Below, piece after piece: positions 8,915 through 16,431 of a stretch of DNA of 64,000 bases. Both the position numbers and the translations under genes were made by a program. The notes beneath the pieces were generated by a model. It was not told where the DNA came from. It ran no database searches and saw only the letters and a list, made by a program, of their open reading frames with translations. Every line of letters starts with the position of its first letter. The stretch's first letter is position 1. Where the stretch lies: positions 124,001 to 188,000 of the forward strand of contig NZ_KB889697.1 of assembly GCF_000372745.1 (NCBI RefSeq), read 5' to 3'. The stretch is from Embleya scabrispora DSM 41855. GTDB lineage: Bacteria; Actinomycetota; Actinomycetes; Streptomycetales; Streptomycetaceae.

Positions 8915-9730
8915 TCGGCAGAAGATAGCGGAGCCGGCGCCGGCACACTAACCACCTTCGCCAACCGATGACACCGAACGGGAAATGAACCCCCACCGCC
9001 ACCGCCCACACGGCCGCACCGCCCCCGCACCCCAAGGGGCCGCCCACTCACCCGCCACTCACCCGCCACACACCGCCGCGCTACCACCCGTTCCTCCCGC
9101 GGCTCCCGCGGCTCCCGCGGCTCCCGCGGCTCCCGCGGCTCCCGCGACCAAGGGTCACATGGGGCGAGGATGGCGCGAGTCGGATGGGAAGGGCAGGCGG
9201 CTCGCGCGCGCACCCGAGGCCACGTGATCTCACTTCGCGCCCCGAGCAAAGCGGCCGCGCCCCACCGGAGCGCCCCGCCCTCCCCCACCGCGCCCGAGCC
9301 CGCAACGGCCCACCGCCTCGAAACGTGCCACCTGCTCGCAATCACCGATCGAACGAAGCAGCTGCGTTTCCCGCCGAAGCGGCCGACCTCCACCCAGACC
9401 GCCCGAGACCCCAACGCCCCACGCCCCACCGCCCCGAATCCACCAGCTGCTACCTGCTCCCCGCTCGGCACCCGCTGACATCGGCCCAGCCACCCCCGCA
9501 CACTCGCCCCCCAATCCCCCCATCACCCACATGGCCCCGCACCAACCAACCGCCCGACAAGCACACCACCGGACACCAACACCCCCAAGGAGCAGCGAGA
9601 TCCCCTCCCGGCAGAGCTCACCCGAGCCGCCCACCAACCCCCTCCACCATCCAGTCGGGTGGTTGACCGGCCGCCCCTCCGCCTAAGCTGCCGCCCGCTC
9701 CGCCGTCGGTAGCCACCGGAGGGATCCCGC
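8915..9730. other. Long C-rich spacer without a supported gene
   Basis: About 800 bases with strong strand asymmetry: the plus strand is very rich in C and A and poor in G and T, especially from 9400 to 9660 (runs such as CACCCCC and CCAACACCCCC). Open frames occur on both strands, but they are low-complexity Pro/His/Arg or Gly/Val/Trp products with no signal or domain. A nine-base tandem repeat lies at 9094-9146. The last bases hold the CGGAGGG ribosome binding site of the next gene. Confidence 0.5.
9094..9146. repeat. Tandem repeat of a 9-base unit (GCTCCCGCG), about 5.9 copies
   Basis: Five exact copies of GCTCCCGCG follow a truncated first copy, ending before GACCAAGG. Each unit is GC-rich and, because its length is a multiple of three, would encode Ala-Pro-Ala repeats on the plus strand or Arg-Glu-Pro on the minus strand. 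I see no signal that either frame is a real gene. Confidence 0.9.
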
Positions 9731-10291
9731 ATGCCCCGAACCCCCACCCACGCCAAACTCCGCGGCCGGGCCATAGTCCTGCTGGTCGTCGTCCCGGCTA
9801 TCGCATTGCGCGACCTGTTCGAATTCCTCGGCATCACCGGCGTCGACGCATGGCTGGCCACCTCGGCCTCCCTGGCCCTCCTCTGCACAGTCGTACACCT
9901 CGCCGGCTCGACCCTCGACAACCGCGCCGATCACCCGGACGACCGCGACTTCGGACGCCGGATCGCCGACCTCTGCCGCCGCGACGGCCTCCTCGCCGTC
10001 CAGCTCGCCCCGGACGCCAACATCAAGGCATACCTCCCCAACGGCAGCCTCGTCCTGATTGGCTGCGGCCCCACCGACCACGAGGCCCACCCCCTGGACC
10101 TCCACGACTTCATCGGCACGGCGCACCACGACCACCAGGCCGACATCCCGGTATTCGTCACCCCCCACGGATTCACCCCAGAGGCCCGCGAGTTCGCCCG
10201 GTCCCACGGCATCGTCCTACTCGACAGACCACGCCTGGGCCAATGGCAAGAGGGCCACGGCCTGACCACCCTGGTCGGCACCACCCACTGA
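9731..10291 (+). CDS. Membrane protein with degenerate Mrr-like restriction endonuclease domain
   Basis: A 186-residue protein. Two N-terminal membrane helices (residues ~14-27 and 38-56) precede a soluble domain. That domain follows the Mrr_cat layout: DFGRRIADLCRRDGLLAV as the first helix and strand, a central sheet, then IPVFVTPHGFTPEAREFARSHGIVLLDRPRLGQW. The last part is close to the conserved end of Mrr-type nucleases (VTxxxFTxxAxxxAxxxxIxLxDxxxL). The catalytic D...QxK positions are not there: the central strand reads LVLIGCG where QCK or QAK is expected. CGGAGGG precedes the ATG. I infer a non-catalytic or altered nuclease fold tethered to the membrane. Confidence 0.7.
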   Translation: MPRTPTHAKLRGRAIVLLVVVPAIALRDLFEFLGITGVDAWLATSASLALLCTVVHLAGSTLDNRADHPDDRDFGRRIADLCRRDGLLAVQLAPDANIKAYLPNGSLVLIGCGPTDHEAHPLDLHDFIGTAHHDHQADIPVFVTPHGFTPEAREFARSHGIVLLDRPRLGQWQEGHGLTTLVGTTH

Positions 10292-10430
10292 CCCGGCGGC
10301 CCGGACCTGCACCTCCACCCACCACGTCCCACGATCACGCAGTACCCACCGTTTTGCCCCGCCGAGTGGCGCAATCCCCCTACGTGCAGTGATCTTCCGA
10401 AGACGCTTACGACACACCCGATCAAGTGCA

Positions 10431-11579
10431 ATGATGCTTCGGATCACCGTTGAGCACCGAACTCCGAAGATCGCAACTGCGGGGGTGGCAGTTTTGGCCG
10501 GACCAAACAAGACCCAACTCCCGGCAACCCTCCTGGCAGCCCTAACCGCCGCCACCCTCCTGGCCGGCACCACAGCCTGCTCCACCGACAAAAATTCCAA
10601 AACCCCCAAAATCAACCAAGCCGCCCCCAAAACCGCCGCCGCTCCCCTCCCGGCACCCCAAACGGCATCGACAGCACCGACACCACCAATCAGCGAAGCC
10701 GAAGGAAAGGGCATCTCCCAGAGATACTTCGATCTCAGCAAACAAGCAACTTCATCTCACAGCATCAAAGCGCTGGAAGATATCGAAACCGGCGCCATGC
10801 TTGAAGTCTCCAAGGCACGACAAGAAAGGATTCTTAAGTACGGAGACAGCGTCCCGAGCAGCGAGGAGAAGGCAGCAAACGACGACATTCAGGTCGTCAC
10901 CCCTCAAGGAGCACCCAACGGCAGCGATAGATGGCTTCTTGCCGTCGGTCGCCAATCTCTCAGTGGTAAATCACGGACTTCTGTGGGAGTTCTGCAGCAA
11001 GCACGAGGCTCAGGCCCATGGCGCATGTCTTTTCTGACTTATACAGGCATCGACCAAGAAATGCCGAAAGTCGCGCAAATAGCAACACTGAACGACGCTC
11101 CGGACATTACTGAAAACAACATCGACTACGGCGAAGACACCTGCAGGAGCTTCACCTCCTATATGAATGGCGAGTCGACCCCTGCCGTCAGCTGGGGACC
11201 CCGTACGAAATCTGCACGTCAGGTCGCGGAGCAGAACAAACAAGGAATGGTGCCACTGACTGCGGGCGGCGCGGTCGCAGCTAGAACCGAACCGCTACCC
11301 GACGGCCGAATCCCGGCTTGGAGGACCTCGGACGGTGACAAGCTGGTCATGTGCACGACGAAAACAACGTCTCACTTGACCCCAGGACCATCCGGCGTAA
11401 TTACGGTCACTCGCAGCGAGGGCCTTCAGAACCTGAATGGCAGAACAACAAAATGGAAAACGCTTGATCTGACCACAGTCAATATGGTGGTTCTTAAGGT
11501 ACCACCCCCCGGAAACTCAGCAGTGGACATAGTTGCCGACTCCTACCGCGCGCTATCCGGGGATGGAACTCCAGCTTGA
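10431..11579 (+). CDS. Putative lipoprotein of unknown function
   Basis: A ~380-residue secreted protein. A hydrophobic segment (LPATLLAALTAATLLAGTTAC) ends in a lipobox LAGTTAC, so the Cys would be lipidated and the protein tethered outside the membrane. A Pro/Ala-rich linker follows, then a globular domain with SEAEGKGISQRYFDLSKQA near its start. With ATG 10431 the Cys is residue 50; a GTG at 10485 would make it residue 32, which is more usual. Base composition is visibly less GC-rich than the flanking genes, with more AAA/GAA-type codons. It is probably in one unit with the secreted protein that follows. Confidence 0.72.
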   Translation: MMLRITVEHRTPKIATAGVAVLAGPNKTQLPATLLAALTAATLLAGTTACSTDKNSKTPKINQAAPKTAAAPLPAPQTASTAPTPPISEAEGKGISQRYFDLSKQATSSHSIKALEDIETGAMLEVSKARQERILKYGDSVPSSEEKAANDDIQVVTPQGAPNGSDRWLLAVGRQSLSGKSRTSVGVLQQARGSGPWRMSFLTYTGIDQEMPKVAQIATLNDAPDITENNIDYGEDTCRSFTSYMNGESTPAVSWGPRTKSARQVAEQNKQGMVPLTAGGAVAARTEPLPDGRIPAWRTSDGDKLVMCTTKTTSHLTPGPSGVITVTRSEGLQNLNGRTTKWKTLDLTTVNMVVLKVPPPGNSAVDIVADSYRALSGDGTPA

Positions 11580-11638
11580 GTAGTATAAGTAGGAATCGGT
11601 AGCTCATTCCCGGAAAATAAGTCACCCGAGGGGGCTTC

Positions 11639-12412
11639 ATGAAAACGTCACGACTAACCACGGGAGCTATTCTGGGATGCTCTGTCGGCCTCACAACCGC
11701 TCTCGTCTCCCTTCCTTCGGCATCTGCTGGCGTTAACGAGTGCGAAGATCTTATCATTTGCATTGATATTACGACGCCGGGCGGGTCCGGGACTGGCGGC
11801 GGATCCGGCGGAGGTGGTAATACAGGGGGCGGGTCGGGATCGACAAATCCTTTCCCGGACTCGGGCGCCGGCGGCATTGCAGGAGCTACCACCGGAAACA
11901 ATACGACAGGTGGTGGCGGCGGCCCAACGGCTGCCCAAGTAGCTGCCCAGGCACTCGCTCAACTTGAACTGCGCAAACCCAAGGTATTCATGACGCCCAG
12001 TGATGGAAATCTGGGCCTCGTTGGTCTTCCGGTCTGGCTGTGGATCGATACAACAGATCCACACAGGTGGTCTCCGGACGGAATTGACAAGACGCTCAAG
12101 GTAGGCAACGTCGAAGTTACCGTGACAGCCTACTCCCACAGCGTAACGTGGGATATGGGAGACGGGCACAGTCAGACGTGCTTCAATCCCGGGGTCGCAT
12201 ACCAGTCTTCGGATGGAAACAAAAACTCACCTGCCTGTGGTTACAAATATACAAAAACCTCCGCAGGGAAAGACGGAAGCAAATACACGGTCAGTGCGAC
12301 GGTAAACTGGAAGGCCTATTATCGGGACGCCGAAGGAAGGCATGAACTTTCTGATATGACGGGCGCTTCCTCGACTACCGCGCGAGTCGGAGAACTGCAA
12401 ATCATGAACTAG
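11639..12412 (+). CDS. Secreted protein with glycine-rich linker and PKD-like domain
   Basis: A 257-residue protein. A signal peptide covers residues 1-30 (ending SASAG). A long Gly/Ser/Thr-rich stretch follows (about residues 44-95), then a domain with VTVTAYSHSVTWDMGDG, a Cys pair and CGYKYTKTSAG. The WDMGDG turn and later strands resemble PKD/immunoglobulin-like secreted proteins of streptomycetes. GAGGGGG precedes ATG 11639 at good spacing. Like the preceding lipoprotein gene, its codon use is less GC-biased, suggesting a shared origin. The function is not known. Confidence 0.78.
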   Translation: MKTSRLTTGAILGCSVGLTTALVSLPSASAGVNECEDLIICIDITTPGGSGTGGGSGGGGNTGGGSGSTNPFPDSGAGGIAGATTGNNTTGGGGGPTAAQVAAQALAQLELRKPKVFMTPSDGNLGLVGLPVWLWIDTTDPHRWSPDGIDKTLKVGNVEVTVTAYSHSVTWDMGDGHSQTCFNPGVAYQSSDGNKNSPACGYKYTKTSAGKDGSKYTVSATVNWKAYYRDAEGRHELSDMTGASSTTARVGELQIMN

Positions 12413-13087
12413 GGCTCACCCATTTCGCCTCCACTCGCTGCCACGCGTTCAGCCATCGCTCAATGGTTTGCGAACTCCGGCTCATTGGAACGGACAGTTA
12501 CGCTTCTGCACGCCGGAGCCGTTCAGGCGCGCCTCAAAGTCCCCGAACAAAATCACGTTGAACACACCGTCCTTGGGTCGTGACGGTGAGAATTGATTTC
12601 GTGTGACGCCTGACGGTTCGTCGTTTGCTGCGTGTTGACCGTATATCGGCAGGGTGCGTGGCGGCCGAGGATTTAGTCCGCGTGGTGCCGTGGCAGCTTT
12701 CATCGAGCAGGGTGACCCCGGCCGATGGCCAGGCTCGTTTCCGCGGTGTGGTCGCGTGCGGGGTGGCGGAGGCGGCTGGACGGCGACCGAGCCCGCGAGT
12801 TGGTCTGTCTGGTCGCTGTGTGCGCTGTGCGGTCGTCGGCCGGGAGTTTGCACTGGTCCGGTAGGGCGGCGGCTTCCGGCTGTTCGACGGTGCCGTGCCG
12901 CCCGGATCGGGGCGTCGAGGCAAATGGATCCAGGTGGGTACTCGCCGGAATGTTCGGCGTGTCTTCCCGTCTGGCGTTGGCTGTGAGGCGTGGGGTGTTG
13001 TGGTCTGGGAGGGGTTGGGTCTCGTTCAGGGGTGATTGGGTGGATGCGCCTGGCCGTTGCGGGTGGGGTAGGGGGCCGGGTGCGTTT
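12413..13087. other. Spacer of about 675 bases without a supported gene
   Basis: No frame here has a domain, a signal peptide or a good ribosome binding site. Composition changes at about 12,600 from mixed to G-rich on the plus strand. It may include decayed sequence, but I recognise no transposase or other remnant. Confidence 0.4.
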
Positions 13088-13747
13088 TCAGTGGACGTTC
13101 CAGCCCATCGTCGTGGCGAGCGTTGCGGCCTGTTCCAAGGTGATCGTCGCACCCTTGGACTCGACCGTCAGCGGGTCGAGCGAGGAGAGATCGCTGCCGC
13201 GCAGGTCGGCGCCGGTCAGCTTCGAGCCGTGCAGCATCGCGCCGGACAGGTCGCAATCGGTCAGGGTCGCCTGCTCCAGACGCGCGGCGGTCAGATCGGC
13301 CTCGCGCATCCGGACGCCGTCGAAGCCGGCCTGGCGCAGGTCGGCGCCGGGCAGCCCGACGAACGACCAGTCTCCGCCCGAGACCGCGAAGAGGGTGTAG
13401 GTGCACTGTTGGAACAGGCTGCCGACCAGCTTGCAATCGGTGAACCGGGTGTCGAAGAACGTGCAGCGCTTGAACGTGCAGTTCGTGAACGCCGCCCCGG
13501 TGTGCCGCGACGCGTTGAATGCGACCCCGGCGAAGGTGCATTCGTCGAAGACCGCGCCCTCGTCCACCACCTCGGTCCAGTCGGTGTCCAGGAACGAGTA
13601 GCGCGTGTACTTCGTGGTCTCCGTCAGCGACCTCGCGTACCAGTCCTCGTTCCGGATCACGAGCCCCTCGTCGGGAATCGACGGCTCGGACGAAACGGGA
13701 TCGATGTTGGCGCGGGCGGGTCGAATGGCCATCGTTCCATTGAACAT
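13088..13747 (-). CDS. Pentapeptide-repeat protein
   Basis: A 219-residue protein. From about residue 68 it consists of pentapeptide repeats with the A(D/N)LxX pattern: CTFAGVAFNA, CTFKRCTFFD, ADLRQAGFDG, ADLTAARLEQ, CDLSGAMLHG, ADLRGSDL. These form a right-handed quadrilateral beta-helix; some family members mimic DNA and protect gyrase, but most have unknown roles. The first ~60 residues are not repetitive. The C-terminal ~30 residues (ESKGATITLEQAATLATTMG) form a helix often seen at the end of streptomycete members. ATG 13747 has GGAG five bases upstream; ATG 13732 is an alternative. Confidence 0.88.
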   Translation of the reverse strand: MFNGTMAIRPARANIDPVSSEPSIPDEGLVIRNEDWYARSLTETTKYTRYSFLDTDWTEVVDEGAVFDECTFAGVAFNASRHTGAAFTNCTFKRCTFFDTRFTDCKLVGSLFQQCTYTLFAVSGGDWSFVGLPGADLRQAGFDGVRMREADLTAARLEQATLTDCDLSGAMLHGSKLTGADLRGSDLSSLDPLTVESKGATITLEQAATLATTMGWNVH

Positions 13748-13809
13748 GCCGGCTCCGACATCCACCCGATCGCAGCCCCGCCCCGCCCGATGCACCACCC
13801 CGCCCCCGC

Positions 13810-14292
13810 CTAAGCTCCGTCCACCACGAAGCGAAAGCCCAACGCGTCGAGAAACGCCCGCAACAGTTCGTCCGGCGTGCCCTCCGCGCGCAGTGTGGTG
13901 TCCAGGGCGGCCTCGTCCGGTGTGAGCCCCGCCTCGCGAGCCCAGACGACGGCGCGCGGGACCACCCGTTCCGGGGGCGGGCCGAGCTCCGGGTCGAGCG
14001 CGTACGACCTGGCCACCCGCGGCGCCAGCGCGCAATGCCAGACCGCGCCCCCGCGCGGGCTCTGCGCGTCGATCATCGCGAAGTGGCCGGACACCACGTC
14101 GGCGGTCAACACCGGCGCGTCCGTGTCCGCCATCAACGTCGGACCCGGATCCAGCCCCGACGACAGCAGCAGAACCTGCCAGTCGCCGTCGTGAGCCGAC
14201 CAGCGGGGTTCGCCTCCGGCCTGCTGTACGGCAGGCAGTTCCAACAGGGGCCACGCCGATCGAGCGACGACATATACACCGAAGCTACCCAT
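13810..14292 (-). CDS. Conserved hypothetical protein
   Basis: A 160-residue soluble protein starting MGSFGVYVVARSAWPLL. It looks like a mixed alpha/beta protein with strands around VLLLSSGLDPG and VLTADVVSGHFAMIDAQ, and a helical C-terminus (DELLRAFLDALGF). Codon usage is that of the host. It stands alone between the pentapeptide-repeat gene and the divergent isomerase-family gene. I do not recognise a named family. Confidence 0.7.
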   Translation of the reverse strand: MGSFGVYVVARSAWPLLELPAVQQAGGEPRWSAHDGDWQVLLLSSGLDPGPTLMADTDAPVLTADVVSGHFAMIDAQSPRGGAVWHCALAPRVARSYALDPELGPPPERVVPRAVVWAREAGLTPDEAALDTTLRAEGTPDELLRAFLDALGFRFVVDGA

Positions 14293-14391
14293 CGCACCCC
14301 AGCATAGGACCCGTCGGGCGAACGTCCTATCCCTTTACCCCGAGCCGGCGACCACCTGTACCCCTCCGATCCCACGTGAGAGCGTGGGCGG

Positions 14392-15135
14392 ATGGACATT
14401 GCCACTCACCTCGACATCCTGCGCGCCGACGGCGAGTTGCTCGCCGATACGGCCGAACACACCGGTCTGGACGCGCCTGTCCCGAGCTGCCCTGATTGGC
14501 GGATCCGGGACCTGCTCGCGCATCTGGGCGGCGTGCATCGTTGGGCCGCGTTCGTCGTGCGGTCGGGCAGCATCACGCGCCCGAGCCGAGAGGATACGAC
14601 GGCACTCTTCCAGGCGCCGGGCGACGGCGAACTGCTCGACTGGTACCGCACCACGCACGCGGATCTGCTCAAGGCCCTCACCACGGCCGCCCCGGACACC
14701 CGGGCGTGGACCTTCTTCGAGGCTCCGTCCGCGATCGCCTTCTGGGCCCGGCGCCAAGCGCACGAGACCGCCGTACACCGCGTCGACGCCGAACTCGCGG
14801 CCGGCCGACCGTCCACCGTGCCCGCGGAGTTCGCCGCGGACGGGATCGACGAGTTGCTGACCGGCTTCCTGTCCCGGCCCGGGCGCAACCTCGTTGCCGA
14901 CCCGCCGCTGAGCATCGCGATCGCCCCCGACGACGACTCCGCCGCCTGGACCATGCGGATCGCCACCGACGGGCGGCGGGTGGAGTCCGGTGCCGGCCCC
15001 GCCGATCTCACCGTCTCGGGCCCCGCCGAGAACCTGTATCTACTCCTGTGGAATCGGGCCGACACCACCGGCTGCCGACTCGCCGGGGACCCGGAAGTCA
15101 TGGTCCGTTGGCACGAGTTGGCGACCGTGGATTGA
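14392..15135 (+). CDS. Maleylpyruvate isomerase family mycothiol-dependent enzyme
   Basis: A 247-residue protein of the DinB/MDMPI superfamily. The N-terminal domain begins MDIATHLDILRADGELL and carries the family hallmark VPSCPDWRIRDLLAHLGGVHRWAA, whose His is one of three metal ligands; ARRQAHETAVHRVDAE supplies others. The C-terminal MDMPI domain ends with DLTVSGPAENLYLLLWNR. Members use mycothiol for isomerisation or transfer reactions; the actual substrate here is unknown. A strong hairpin 25 bases after the stop should end transcription. Confidence 0.9.
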   Translation: MDIATHLDILRADGELLADTAEHTGLDAPVPSCPDWRIRDLLAHLGGVHRWAAFVVRSGSITRPSREDTTALFQAPGDGELLDWYRTTHADLLKALTTAAPDTRAWTFFEAPSAIAFWARRQAHETAVHRVDAELAAGRPSTVPAEFAADGIDELLTGFLSRPGRNLVADPPLSIAIAPDDDSAAWTMRIATDGRRVESGAGPADLTVSGPAENLYLLLWNRADTTGCRLAGDPEVMVRWHELATVD

Positions 15136-15160
15136 TTCGGCTCGAGGTAGGGATTTGGTA

Positions 15161-15193
15161 GGCCTCCGCGGGGCTAGCCTGCCCGCGGAGGCC
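15161..15193. terminator. Twelve-base-pair hairpin, probable bidirectional terminator
   Basis: The arms GGCCTCCGCGGG (15161-15172) and CCCGCGGAGGCC (15182-15193) are perfectly complementary around a nine-base loop. It lies 25 bases after the isomerase-family stop on the plus strand and downstream of the tRNA-like elements on the minus strand, so it can end both transcripts. There is no U-tract, as is common in actinomycetes. Confidence 0.8.
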
Positions 15194-15249
15194 CGCTGTG
15201 CCACCCGATCGGGCACGCCGGCACGTTTAAGGACCAGGGTCGTCTTGAA

Positions 15250-15323
15250 AGTCGTCGCGTTCTACCATTGAACTACCAGGCCACGAGCGGCCCGGGCTGG
15301 AGTCGAACCAGCAACCGACGACT
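15250..15323 (-). ncRNA. Circularly permuted tRNA-like RNA, element 2
   Basis: Read on the minus strand, the 3' half of a tRNA comes first. The anticodon-stem 3' strand is CGTCG (15320-15316), then a short variable loop GTT, then the T arm GCTGG-TTCGACT-CCAGC (15312-15296) and acceptor strand CCGGGCC (15295-15289). A six-base loop follows (15288-15283). The 5' half then runs acceptor GGCCTGG (15282-15276), TA, D arm GTTC-AATGGTA-GAAC (15273-15259) and anticodon-stem 5' strand CGACG (15257-15253). The acceptor pairs 7/7 with one G-U, the anticodon stem 5/5 and extends by three more pairs. CCA is not encoded in the loop. The tRNA fold is seen directly; the function is not known. Confidence 0.8.
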
Positions 15324-15391
15324 GGAGCCCCGTCCGGTCGATCCGGCGATAGGTGGCGATGCTGAGTCTGGAGCAAGAGTCTGAGATTGAT

Positions 15392-15470
15392 CGCGGGCTG
15401 CCTCTGCCGTATTGGGCCATCCCGGCTCGTGGTGCCGGGAGGAGGATTCGAACCTCCACCGTTACCCGCG
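15392..15470 (-). ncRNA. Circularly permuted tRNA-like RNA, element 1
   Basis: The same inverted order as element 2. Minus strand: anticodon-stem 3' strand CGGGT (15468-15464), variable loop AACGGT, T arm GGAGG-TTCGAAT-CCTCC (15457-15441) and acceptor TCCCGGC (15440-15434). A seven-base loop ACCACGA follows (15433-15427) that would supply discriminator A and CCA. The 5' half is acceptor GCCGGGA (15426-15420), TG, D arm with stem GCC/GGC and a loop containing GG (15417-15400), A, and anticodon-stem strand GCCCG (15398-15394). The acceptor pairs 7/7, the anticodon stem 5/5 with one G-U, plus two more pairs beyond. Just outside the stem is GACGAACG, like the Ro60-binding motif I recall for bacterial Y RNAs. 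No U33 would be present in a rejoined anticodon loop. Confidence 0.82.
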
Positions 15471-15481
15471 TTCGTCACGAC

Positions 15482-15535
15482 AAGCTTCAGTTTCAGCTTG
15501 CGCTCCTCGCGCACCCCTGACCCTCCGGTCGGGGG
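15482..15535 (-). other. Three consecutive RNA hairpins between a gene and the tRNA-like elements
   Basis: On the minus strand, in order: CCCC-C-GACC-GGAG-GGTC-A-GGGG (15535-15514), TGCGC-GAGGA-GCGCA (15513-15499) and AAGCT-GAAACTGA-AGCTT (15499-15482). They start 11 bases after the stop codon at 15547 and end 11 bases before element 1. The first may be a terminator of the upstream gene; the other two look like a structured leader of the tRNA-like transcript. Confidence 0.7.
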
Positions 15536-15546
15536 ATTCTCGAATG

Positions 15547-16293
15547 CTACCCGTTGTGGCCGTTGCCGAGCAGGTAGCCGAAGACGGCGTCACCGACCAG
15601 ACGATCCGTCACGTCCGCGCCGTTGGCCTCCTCGCGGGCGAACTTCACCGCGCGCTGCAACTTTTCCACCCGGTCGACGAGTTCGTTCACCCGGCGGGCA
15701 GGCAGCGCACCGGAGAACTTCACCGTCGTCCAGTAGCCGGCGGCGATGTCCTCGAAGTACATCTCCACCTGGGCCGGGTGGTGTTCGGTCGCCTCGGCCT
15801 TGACATGGTTGCGCGGCACCTTCTTGGTCCGCACCGTACGCACCGGCTCGGTCCGCCAGGAGTCCGTGGAGGGGTCCAGCGTCCAGGTCTCGGCGGCGTC
15901 CAGGACCGGCAGCTTGCGCACGAAGGTGTGCACGTCGACCAACTGCTTCTCCAGGAAGAGCAGGTACGACACCGGCACATCGCGCAGCAACGGCGTCCCG
16001 TCGACGACCACGTCGGCGCGGGCCTCGCAGTTGGCCCAGTCCTTGGTCGCGGTCACGTCGAAGAGACGGGTGAGCGTGCCGGTGACGGAGCGCAGCACCT
16101 CCTCGCCCTTGACCTGGACCCGGGTCGACTCGGGCGGCAGTTGCTCGCCCTCTTCGTCCTTGGGCTGATAGGTCCGCGAGATGCCGGACAGCAACGCGCC
16201 CTTCTGGACCCGCTGGTGAGCGTCCGTCAACTCCTGGAAGGACTTGGTCTTGACGCCCTTCTCCACCGCGATGATCTGGTTCAATTTCGCCAC
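15547..16293 (-). CDS. Conserved actinobacterial protein of unknown function (DUF7873-like)
   Basis: A 248-residue soluble protein starting MAKLNQIIAVEKGVKTKSFQELTDAHQRVQK. It looks like a well-conserved single-copy actinobacterial protein that I associate with the DUF7873 label, though this is from memory. Visible segments are an alpha-helical start, a central TATKDWANCEARADVVVDG beta region, FLEKQLVDVHTFVRKLPVLDAAETW, and a C-terminal helix (RRVNELVDRVEKLQRAVKFAREEANGA). No membrane segment, P-loop or known nuclease motif is seen. Two permuted tRNA-like RNAs lie directly downstream on the same strand and may be co-transcribed, so an RNA-linked role is possible but unproven. Confidence 0.85.
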   Translation of the reverse strand: MAKLNQIIAVEKGVKTKSFQELTDAHQRVQKGALLSGISRTYQPKDEEGEQLPPESTRVQVKGEEVLRSVTGTLTRLFDVTATKDWANCEARADVVVDGTPLLRDVPVSYLLFLEKQLVDVHTFVRKLPVLDAAETWTLDPSTDSWRTEPVRTVRTKKVPRNHVKAEATEHHPAQVEMYFEDIAAGYWTTVKFSGALPARRVNELVDRVEKLQRAVKFAREEANGADVTDRLVGDAVFGYLLGNGHNG

Positions 16294-16431
16294 GCTGCGA
16301 CGCTAGCAGGGGAACAGTCGTTCGGAACAAAGATTTTCCGCCGGGTGGGGTGAATCCGGGCTGTGCGCGGTGCGGAAAGGCCAGACCGGGCCGGACCGAG
16401 CCGACGCCGCGGCCGGGACCGGGTCGCGTCC

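Noticed and set aside
9094..9146. CRISPR-like array
   Set aside because: The nine-base units are contiguous without spacers, so this is a simple tandem repeat.
9081..9341. Minus-strand frame encoding Arg-Glu-Pro or Ser-Arg-Gly repeats over the 9-base repeat
   Set aside because: It has no ribosome binding site, signal or domain; the repeat length keeps all frames open by chance.
12482..12986. Possible decayed transposase or regulator
   Set aside because: No motif in any frame matched a family that I could name.
15324..15391. Self-splicing intron between the tRNA halves
   Set aside because: The 68 bases between the two elements are too short for a group I or group II intron core and show no such core elements.
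15227..15500. Canonical tRNA genes in normal 5'-to-3' order
   Set aside because: Pairing each 5' half with the 3' half that follows it leaves mismatched acceptor stems (GCCGGGA with CCGGGCC) and unpaired anticodon stems. Only the permuted order gives full pairing.
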